DNA of 8,299 nt from Peptostreptococcaceae bacterium (GTDB taxonomy: Bacteria; Bacillota; Clostridia; Peptostreptococcales; Peptostreptococcaceae): positions 1 through 8,299 of the forward strand of contig JAFOOW010000107.1 of the NCBI GenBank assembly GCA_017425305.1, written 5' to 3'. This document shows positions 1 through 5,073 of this stretch, one piece after another. Within the stretch, counting starts at the first letter, position 1. Each line of letters opens with the position of its first letter. The translations under genes were made by a program, and so were the position numbers. A model generated the notes under the pieces. It did no database searches. It saw nothing but the letters and a program-made list of their open reading frames with translations, and was not told the origin of the DNA.

Positions 1-336
1 ACTATCTCTAGTATTATCCATTATATTTACATCTGAAACATCAATTCCACCTTTTATAACTCCTTCATATTTTATAATATATGATTTTTCCGAAAATGGA
101 ATTTTTATATTATTAAAGCTTTTATCCTTAGTTACTGTAATTATATTACTATATGTATATTTAGTAGTACTTACCTCTATAACTTCTTCTATAGCATCTA
201 ATACCTTAGATGTATCTTCTGGTGCTTTCTCTGAATATATGAAATTATATGATACTGATACTACTAAAACTATACATATTGATAAAATTAAAAGTAAAAA
301 CCTATTATTATTAACTTTTTTATGTTTTCTCAACAA
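1..336 (-). CDS. Membrane-anchored DUF4230-like protein, N-terminal part (cut by window edge)
   Basis: An open frame of 112 codons runs off the left edge, so only the amino-terminal part is present. I place the start at TTG 336-334, 7 bases after a perfect AGGAGG (344-349). A second TTG follows immediately, and no ATG is suitably placed. The protein opens with a basic stretch (RKHKK, residues 3-7), then one hydrophobic segment (about residues 13-34), which suggests a single-pass anchor with the rest outside the cytoplasm. After that come a predicted helix (about 43-56) and the motif series KYTYSN, IPFSEKSYIIKYEG and IKGGIDVSDV. That series resembles the start of DUF4230 proteins, whose function is unknown. 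The family call rests on motif memory, not a search. The gene is divergent from ppaC, with about 97 bases between the two starts. Confidence 0.7.
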   Translation of the reverse strand, partial: MLRKHKKVNNNRFLLLILSICIVLVVSVSYNFIYSEKAPEDTSKVLDAIEEVIEVSTTKYTYSNIITVTKDKSFNNIKIPFSEKSYIIKYEGVIKGGIDVSDVNIMDNTRDS

Positions 337-351
337 TTCTTTACCTCCTTT

Positions 352-360
352 TGATATAAT
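352..360 (+). promoter_or_regulatory. Extended -10 promoter candidate for ppaC
   Basis: TGATATAAT fits the extended -10 pattern TGnTATAAT exactly. No good -35 box lies upstream, which is usual for extended -10 promoters. Transcription would begin near 367 and give a leader of about 67 bases before the ppaC start. The site lies just upstream of the start codon of the divergent DUF4230-like gene and abuts its Shine-Dalgarno sequence. A weaker alternative (TTGAAA 386-391 with TATATA 408-413) would start almost on the ribosome binding site and is less likely. Confidence 0.4.
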
Positions 361-390
361 ATAGGTTGTAATTTTTATTTAATATTTGAA

Positions 391-412
391 ATATATGGTC
401 CAATCCATATAT
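391..412. repeat. Perfect 8-bp inverted repeat in the ppaC leader
   Basis: ATATATGG (391-398) and CCATATAT (405-412) are exact reverse complements separated by 6 bases (TCCAAT). The repeat sits between the proposed ppaC promoter and its ribosome binding site (AGGAG 421-425). It could be an operator or a small leader hairpin. Its AT content means chance is also possible. Confidence 0.5.
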
Positions 413-433
413 AAATAGAAAGGAGATTTACTC

Positions 434-1381
434 ATGACTTTATTAGTTTTCGGTCATAAGAACCCTGATACAGACTCAATATGTTCAGCTGTATCATTAG
501 CTTATTTAAAAAATAAATTAGGACAAAATGCTAAAGCTTATGCTTTAGGTGAAGTTAGAAAAGAAGCACAATACGTTTTAGATTACTTCAAAGTAGATGC
601 ACCTACTGTTTTAACTTCTATATCAAATATATGCAATGATGATAAAGATTTAGTACTAGAAGGTAAACCTAAAGTTGTATTAGTTGACCACAATGAATAT
701 GGACAAAGTATAGATGGTTTAGCTGATGCTGACTTAGTTGAAATAGTTGACCACCACAAATTAGGAGGTATGGCAACTGATACTCCTTTATCAATGAGAT
801 TAATGCCAGTTGGATGTACTTGTACAATAATAACTCAAATGTACAAAGAAAATAATGTTGAAATACCATATGAAATAGCTGGTCTTTTAATGTCAGCTAT
901 ATTATCAGATACATTAATATTCAAATCTCCAACAACTACAGAAATGGATAAATTAGCTGTTGAAGAATTAAACAAAATAGTTAATGTAGATGTTGAAAAA
1001 TATGCTATGGACATGTTCAAAGCAGGAACATCATTAGATGGATACTCTGTTGAAGAAATAGTTCACATGGACTTCAAACCATTCGATATGAGTGGAAAAA
1101 ATGTTGGTATAGGACAAGTATTCACATTAGATATAGATGCTGTTCTTAACAAGCAAGATGAATTCTTAGCTTATATAAACTCAACTGATTTTGATATATT
1201 AGTATTAGCTGTTACAGATATAATCAAAGAAGGTTCTTACTTAATATACAAAGGTTCAGATAAATTAATATCTGACGCATTTAATGTAGAAGCTTCTCAA
1301 GGTGTATTTGTTGAAGGTGCTGTTTCTAGAAAGAAACAATTAGTACCATTCTTAACTGAAGCTGTAAAGAATAACTTATAA
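434..1381 (+). CDS. ppaC: Manganese-dependent inorganic pyrophosphatase (family II, DHH)
   Basis: This cytoplasmic enzyme hydrolyses pyrophosphate to two phosphates, pulling forward the biosynthetic reactions that release it. The 315-residue length is close to the usual size of family II enzymes. The metal-site motifs are intact: GHKNPDTDS (H8, D12, D14), VDHN (D85, H86), VDHH (D106, H107, H108) and SDT (D159). The carboxy-terminal DHHA2 domain carries the substrate-binding SRKKQ motif (298-302). There are no CBS domains, so this is the simple form rather than the nucleotide-regulated one. The ATG is 8 bases after AGGAG (421-425). It is the only + strand gene here and seems to be transcribed alone, from the extended -10 near 355 to the hairpin at 1383-1417. 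The identification is secure from the motifs. Confidence 0.97.
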   Translation: MTLLVFGHKNPDTDSICSAVSLAYLKNKLGQNAKAYALGEVRKEAQYVLDYFKVDAPTVLTSISNICNDDKDLVLEGKPKVVLVDHNEYGQSIDGLADADLVEIVDHHKLGGMATDTPLSMRLMPVGCTCTIITQMYKENNVEIPYEIAGLLMSAILSDTLIFKSPTTTEMDKLAVEELNKIVNVDVEKYAMDMFKAGTSLDGYSVEEIVHMDFKPFDMSGKNVGIGQVFTLDIDAVLNKQDEFLAYINSTDFDILVLAVTDIIKEGSYLIYKGSDKLISDAFNVEASQGVFVEGAVSRKKQLVPFLTEAVKNNL

Positions 1382-1382
1382 T

Positions 1383-1417
1383 AAAAAAAGGAAATGTCAA
1401 AAACATTTCCTTTTTTT
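1383..1417. terminator. Bidirectional intrinsic terminator shared by ppaC and ppiB
   Basis: GGAAATGT (1390-1397) pairs with ACATTTCC (1403-1410) around a CAAAA loop. Seven A before (1383-1389) and seven T after (1411-1417) extend the stem and supply a U tract on either strand. It begins right after the ppaC stop. On the - strand it lies downstream of the cyclophilin gene, so it can end both converging transcripts. Confidence 0.9.
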
Positions 1418-1437
1418 ATTATTATCTTCACAAATTT

Positions 1438-1552
1438 TTATAGTAATTCTAGCGAAGTGATATTATTTATAGAACTGACGAAACACTCTCAAACGAAGTT
1501 TGTCGTGTGAAGGAAGTCTATAAATAATATCTCAAGCGGTAAATTTCTATAA
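1438..1552. repeat. Nested palindromic element, about 115 bp, between converging genes
   Basis: Three layers of inverted repeat are visible. Outer arms 1438-1448 and 1542-1552 pair over 11 positions with one T:T mismatch. Middle arms 1459-1473 (GATATTATTTATAGA) and 1517-1531 are perfect over 15 bp. Inner CAAAC (1490-1494) and GTTTG (1498-1502) close a GAA loop, with ACAC/GTGT (1483-1486 and 1505-1508) just outside. Unpaired bulges CTAGCGAAGT (1449-1458) and TCAAGCGGTA (1532-1541) face each other. No protein frame is evident and the base composition is richer in CGAAG-type words than the surroundings. This is the look of a small dispersed palindromic repeat (REP or MITE-like) or a structured RNA in the cyclophilin 3' region. 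Copy number cannot be judged from one window. Confidence 0.65.
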
Positions 1553-1558
1553 TAATAA

Positions 1559-2083
1559 CTACATTTTAACTACGTTAGAGTAATCTTTTCCGAAAGTTTC
1601 AACAGTTACTTTCTTCATAACTTGTGGAGTTTGTGGCTTGTCCATTCTATCAGTTCTTACAGATGCTATTTCATCAACAACTTCTATACCTTCTATTATT
1701 CTTCCGAATGAAGCATATTGTCCATCTAAGTGTGGAGAGTTAGCATGCATTAAGAAGAATTGAGAACCAGCAGAGTTTGGAGCCATAGTTCTAGCCATAG
1801 ATATTACTCCTCTTTCATGCTTTAATTGGTTAGTGTGTCCGTTTTGAGTGAATTCTCCTCTTATTGAGTATCCTGGACCACCCATTCCTGTTCCGTTAGG
1901 GCATCCACCTTGTATCATGAATCCTGGTATAACTCTGTGGAAAGTTACTCCATCATAGTATCCTGATTCTACTAATGAAACAAAGTTGTTTACTGTATTA
2001 GGAGCTATATGTGGGTATAATTCTACCTTTATTTGCTTACCATTTTCCATTTCTATAGTTACTATTGGGTTTTTATTTTCCAT
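1559..2083 (-). CDS. ppiB: Cyclophilin-type peptidyl-prolyl cis-trans isomerase
   Basis: This enzyme catalyses cis-trans isomerisation of bonds before proline and so assists protein folding. The single cyclophilin domain fills most of the 174 residues. The active-site signature FHRVIPGFMIQGG (48-60) supplies the catalytic arginine R50 plus F55, M56 and Q58, and SQFF (107-110) supplies Q108 and F110. The position of human CypA Trp121 is His118 (SPHLDGQ), as is common in bacterial cyclophilins that bind cyclosporin poorly. No signal peptide or lipobox is present, so it is cytoplasmic. The stretch GCPNGTGMGGPGY matches the Bacillus PpiB type. The ATG has GGAAGG (2095-2100) about 11 bases upstream. 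The gene converges with ppaC and appears to be transcribed alone. Confidence 0.95.
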   Translation of the reverse strand: MENKNPIVTIEMENGKQIKVELYPHIAPNTVNNFVSLVESGYYDGVTFHRVIPGFMIQGGCPNGTGMGGPGYSIRGEFTQNGHTNQLKHERGVISMARTMAPNSAGSQFFLMHANSPHLDGQYASFGRIIEGIEVVDEIASVRTDRMDKPQTPQVMKKVTVETFGKDYSNVVKM

Positions 2084-2134
2084 TATAATTCATTCCTTCC
2101 AAAGTTAATTTCTAGTTATGTAACTTCACCTTAT

Positions 2135-2140
2135 ATTATA
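2135..2140 (-). promoter_or_regulatory. -10 box candidate for ppiB
   Basis: On the - strand this reads TATAAT, the sigma-A -10 consensus, in the context GGTATATAATATAAGG. Transcription would start near 2128, about 45 bases before the ppiB ATG. The -35 region at the right distance (2158-2163, GTGAGA) is poor, so the call rests mainly on the -10 and its position between the upstream terminator and the gene. Confidence 0.35.
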
Positions 2141-2186
2141 TACCAATTTAAAGAAAATCTCACATTTTTTGTGTTATTTTATATAA

Positions 2187-2220
2187 TACAAAAATAAGCT
2201 ACTTTTTAAGTAGCTTATTT
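2187..2220 (-). terminator. Intrinsic terminator of the P-loop ATPase gene
   Basis: AAATAAGCTACTT (2192-2204) and AAGTAGCTTATTT (2208-2220) form a perfect 13-bp stem with a three-base loop. It starts immediately after the TAG stop of the ATPase gene and is followed on the - strand by a run of T. It separates the ATPase gene from ppiB. Confidence 0.88.
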
Positions 2221-2814
2221 CTATTCTTTATCATCATTTAATAAAGTTGTCTCTTTATAATCTATATCTAATAATTCTAATATTTGTTGAGCTCTATCTT
2301 TTGTTGAACCTTTTACTTGAATATAGTTAACATTTTCAGCTTTTAAGAAACTTAATATAGCTTCATCTATTTTTAAAGCTATTTCTTCATCTTGCCATCT
2401 TACTCCATCTTGAACATATCCAAATTCTCTAGGAACATGTATTATCATATCGTAATTTTGTATATCTTCTATAGCTAAGCAGTATAAGTCTTTTAATATT
2501 TGAATTTCTTTCTTACTTCTTTTCTTATCGCCTAACATAAATCTACCATATATGTAAGGTACAAATGTAGCATAATCTGTAAGTGCATATTCAAAATCAG
2601 ATAAATCATCTTCTATCTTCTTTTGTCCTAGATATATACCATATTGTTCTGCTATAGTCTCTATCATACCTTTATCTTTAAGATATTCTGTAGAGTATTC
2701 TAAAGCATATCCTACATCTAATCCTGATATTTTCATCTCAACATATAAATGTTGTATTAATGTTGTTTTTCCACATCTAGGTCCACCTAAAACAGCAATT
2801 CTCTTAGTTGCCAT
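2221..2814 (-). CDS. P-loop ATPase resembling the NadR nucleoside-kinase fold (AAA_28-like)
   Basis: A 197-residue soluble protein with a Walker A motif at the amino end, GGPRCGKTT (10-18), preceded by a typical first beta strand (KRIAVLG). Further on are ALTDYATFVPYIY (about 77-89) and YDMIIHVPREFGYVQDGVRWQDEE (from about 120). The latter resembles the YDL...DDGxR region of the ribosylnicotinamide kinase part of NadR and of small AAA_28 proteins. This suggests a phosphotransferase or ATPase acting on a small ligand, but the substrate cannot be named. No DNA-binding or nucleotidyltransferase domain is fused to it, unlike full NadR. The ATG follows GGAGTTGAT, and the gene has its own good promoter and terminator, so it looks like an independent unit. 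The fold is fairly sure; the function is unknown. Confidence 0.85.
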   Translation of the reverse strand: MATKRIAVLGGPRCGKTTLIQHLYVEMKISGLDVGYALEYSTEYLKDKGMIETIAEQYGIYLGQKKIEDDLSDFEYALTDYATFVPYIYGRFMLGDKKRSKKEIQILKDLYCLAIEDIQNYDMIIHVPREFGYVQDGVRWQDEEIALKIDEAILSFLKAENVNYIQVKGSTKDRAQQILELLDIDYKETTLLNDDKE

Positions 2815-2861
2815 GATTTATATCAACTCCATATTTTATATTTCAAAGTTAGAACTTTTTC

Positions 2862-2890
2862 ATTATACTAACATTTAACAATTTATTCAA
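2862..2890 (-). promoter_or_regulatory. Sigma-A promoter of the P-loop ATPase gene
   Basis: On the - strand TTGAAT (2885-2890) and TATAAT (2862-2867) are separated by the optimal 17 bases. Transcription would begin near 2855, about 40 bases upstream of the ATG. Two dyads overlap it: AATTTATT/AATAAATT (2880-2896) covers the -35, and AAAGTT/AACTTT (2845-2858) spans the predicted start point. Confidence 0.6.
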
Positions 2891-2905
2891 TAAATTTAGT
2901 ATAAT
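2862..2905. repeat. 10-bp inverted repeat bracketing the ATPase promoter
   Basis: ATTATACTAA (2862-2871) and TTAGTATAAT (2896-2905) are perfect reverse complements separated by 24 bases. The left arm contains the -10 box of the ATPase promoter. The second dyad, 2880-2896 (8+1+8, centred on 2888), lies inside but has a different centre. As RNA this could also form a weak hairpin after the patatin gene, whose stop is at 2915-2917 and which otherwise lacks a clear terminator. Confidence 0.55.
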
Positions 2906-2914
2906 TGCATTTTT

Positions 2915-3667
2915 TTACATACTAATGTTCATATTTTTTGCAATTTCATATCCTTCATTAAATATTTTCTTACAAAACTCACCTTCAAATCTCAGGGTAT
3001 CATTCTTTTCAAATATAGTTTTTGGTCTAATAACTATAATATTATTTTCATTATATATCTCTTTTATATCTTCTGGTATTTCATAGTCATGCTTCATTGT
3101 TATTAATATTATCTTGTCCATTTTTTCTTCTATTAATGGCTTTATTAGAGTATTATTTACTAATCCTCCATCTAGCTTATATCCATTATATATTCCAGAT
3201 TTAACAAAAGCTTTAAATTGTTCACTAAGAGACATTCCATTAGGTATCATAAATGGTAATAGTGAACTATACTTTATATATAATAATCCATTTTCATAAC
3301 TTTCTTTAGAAATATCCACAATTTGTTCACTAAGTTTACTATCATTTACATCAACATAATTCACATAGTATGTTAATTTATCTGTATTATAGTTATTTAA
3401 ATGTTTTAAGGCATCTATAGCATAAGAGTTGTCCACAGTATTATTAACTATCTTGATACCGTTTTCAACAGTTAATTGAATATTTATCCACATTTCCCTT
3501 AGCTTGTTAACATTTTCTGTGTATATATAATATCCATTTATAGCTCCTATAGATGTTCCTGCTATTGCATCATATTTACATATACCTCTTTCTTTTAATC
3601 CATATATTACTCCTGCTTGAAATGCTCCCTTTGCTCCACCACCAGCTAAACATAAACCTAATTTCAT
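2915..3667 (-). CDS. Patatin-like phospholipase
   Basis: A predicted Ser-Asp dyad lipid acyl hydrolase of 250 residues. The patatin motifs are complete: oxyanion loop GGGAKG (9-14), nucleophile elbow GTSIG with S39, and DGG with the catalytic D166. No signal peptide or transmembrane segment is evident, so it is probably cytoplasmic and acts on membrane lipids or acyl esters. The substrate is unknown. I start it at ATG 3665-3667, 8 bases after AAGGAG (3676-3681). An in-frame GTG at 3676 would add three residues, but its first base is the last base of that Shine-Dalgarno site and so it is not credible. It lies 84 bases downstream of the M18 peptidase gene, with a hairpin between them. It may be read from the pcrA-peptidase transcript or from a promoter I cannot pick out. 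Confidence 0.92.
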   Translation of the reverse strand: MKLGLCLAGGGAKGAFQAGVIYGLKERGICKYDAIAGTSIGAINGYYIYTENVNKLREMWINIQLTVENGIKIVNNTVDNSYAIDALKHLNNYNTDKLTYYVNYVDVNDSKLSEQIVDISKESYENGLLYIKYSSLLPFMIPNGMSLSEQFKAFVKSGIYNGYKLDGGLVNNTLIKPLIEEKMDKIILITMKHDYEIPEDIKEIYNENNIIVIRPKTIFEKNDTLRFEGEFCKKIFNEGYEIAKNMNISM

Positions 3668-3700
3668 ATATATCACTCCTTCTATTTATTAAAATTTAAA

Positions 3701-3733
3701 GGCTATATAAAAACAAATAGTTTTAATATAGCC
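3701..3733 (-). terminator. Hairpin between the M18 peptidase and patatin genes
   Basis: Arms 3701-3714 and 3720-3733 pair over 14 positions with one A:A mismatch (GGCTATAT-x-AAAAC against GTTTT-x-ATATAGCC) around a five-base loop. It lies just after the peptidase stop codon. The T run following it on the - strand is broken (TTTAAATTTT), so it may be a leaky terminator or a processing/stability hairpin rather than a full stop. Confidence 0.6.
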
Positions 3734-3751
3734 CCCTTAAATATTTATATT

Positions 3752-5050
3752 TTATAATTCATAGAATTTCTTGAATGTCTTATATATATCCATATGATCT
3801 TCTACACATCCTAATTCTCTTATAGAATGCATAGCTAATATAGGACTACCTACATCTACTGAAGGTATGTCTATATGAGTTGATGATATTGGCCCTATTG
3901 TACTTCCGCCTCTTTCATCAGATCTATTAACAAACTCTTGATAGTTTACTCCAGCTTCTTTACATATAGTTTTATATATAGATATAGAATAACTATCACT
4001 TGTATATGCTTGATTTGCATTTATTTTTATAACAGGCCCTCTCCCCATAATAGGTCTGTTTGTTGGGTCATGCTTTTCTGTAACATTAGGATGAACTGCA
4101 TGAGCTAAATCTGCTGATATCATAAATGATGAATAAAGGCTTCTTAAGAAATCTTCTCTATCTTGACCTAAACATAAAGATATTCTTTCTAATATATTTA
4201 TTAGCATATTAGAATCTGCACCTTGTTTAGTAGAACTTCCTACTTCTTCATTATCAAATACAACAGTCATATTAACTCCACTCTTAGCTTCTGCATTTAT
4301 AAGTGCATGTAAACTAGCATGAGCCATAGCTAAGTTGTCTAATCTTCCACTAGATATTAATTCTTCATTAACTCCTATTAAACTACCTTTTTCATATTCA
4401 TATAAGAATAAATCAAAATCTAATATTTCTTCTGACTTTCTTCCTAACTCATTTGCTACTGTGTTTAATAAGAAATTATCTTTTTCTAATGTTTCATTTA
4501 ATAGCCCTACGAAAGGTAGCATATCCTTTTGTTTATTAAGTGCTACTCCTTCATTAATACTTCTATTCATATGTATAGCCAAATTCGGTATTATACATAC
4601 AGGTCTATTTATATTAACTAAAGTTTCAACTGGTTTTAGTATATTATCCCCTTTTAATATTACTCTTCCTGCAATAGCTAATGGCCTATCTAACCAAGTG
4701 TTTAATATAGGTCCTCCATAGCATTCAGTATTTAACTTTAAGTATGTTTTTTCAACTTCCATTTCTGGATTTGGTTTTACTCTAAAACTTGGAGAATCTG
4801 AATGTGAACCTATCATTCTAAATCCATCTTTAGTTAAATCATCTGTATTTACTGTAAATGCAACTATTGCAGATGAATTTTTAGTAGTGTAATATTTACC
4901 ACCCTTTTCAATATTCCACTTTTCTGTAGCTTCTAATTTCTTAAATCCATTTACTTTTAATAACTCTTCTGAAGTTTCTATAGCATGAAATGCTGTTGGA
5001 CTTTCGTAAATGAAATCTACTAAATTTTTTGCAAATTGTTTTGAATTCAT
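3752..5050 (-). CDS. apeB: M18 family metallo-aminopeptidase (aspartyl aminopeptidase type)
   Basis: A cytoplasmic two-zinc aminopeptidase that removes amino-terminal residues, acidic ones being favoured in characterised relatives. The 432-residue length is typical. By comparison with human DNPEP, the metal and catalytic residues are all present: H83 in GSHSDSP, the bridging D238 in SGRLDNL, E268 (general base) and E269 in FDNEEVGSS, D313 in SADLAHAVHPN, and H408 in AMHSIRE. The conserved WLDRPLAIAGRV block (119-130) is also there. The start ATG overlaps a GAATTC word and follows AAAGGGGG. Only 23 bases separate it from the pcrA stop, with no terminator, so the two are almost certainly co-transcribed. 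The likely role is general peptide recycling. Its specificity is inferred from the family. Confidence 0.95.
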   Translation of the reverse strand: MNSKQFAKNLVDFIYESPTAFHAIETSEELLKVNGFKKLEATEKWNIEKGGKYYTTKNSSAIVAFTVNTDDLTKDGFRMIGSHSDSPSFRVKPNPEMEVEKTYLKLNTECYGGPILNTWLDRPLAIAGRVILKGDNILKPVETLVNINRPVCIIPNLAIHMNRSINEGVALNKQKDMLPFVGLLNETLEKDNFLLNTVANELGRKSEEILDFDLFLYEYEKGSLIGVNEELISSGRLDNLAMAHASLHALINAEAKSGVNMTVVFDNEEVGSSTKQGADSNMLINILERISLCLGQDREDFLRSLYSSFMISADLAHAVHPNVTEKHDPTNRPIMGRGPVIKINANQAYTSDSYSISIYKTICKEAGVNYQEFVNRSDERGGSTIGPISSTHIDIPSVDVGSPILAMHSIRELGCVEDHMDIYKTFKKFYEL

Positions 5051-5073
5051 AATTGAATTCCCCCTTTTATTTT

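Noticed and set aside
669..1020. Two short - strand open frames (669-869 and 835-1020)
   Set aside because: Both lie antisense inside ppaC, whose frame is confirmed by all catalytic motifs. They lack translation signals.
1418..1558. CRISPR array or riboswitch
   Set aside because: There are no regularly spaced direct repeats, so not CRISPR. The structure lies at the 3' side of both flanking genes, not in a 5' leader, and matches no riboswitch class I can recognise.
2161..2173. CACA/TGTG mini-dyad near the ppiB promoter
   Set aside because: The arms are only four bases around a T run. It is too short to claim as an operator.
2897..2905. TAGTATAAT on the + strand as a promoter
   Set aside because: It mirrors the - strand -10 through the inverted repeat, but there is no -35 at proper spacing and no + strand gene downstream.
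3114..3299. 61-codon + strand open frame
   Set aside because: It is a shadow of the patatin gene with no Shine-Dalgarno sequence and no domain.
4335..4721. 128-codon open frame on the + strand
   Set aside because: It is antisense to the M18 peptidase gene, has no ribosome binding site and no recognisable domain. It arises from the AT-rich codon use of the real gene.
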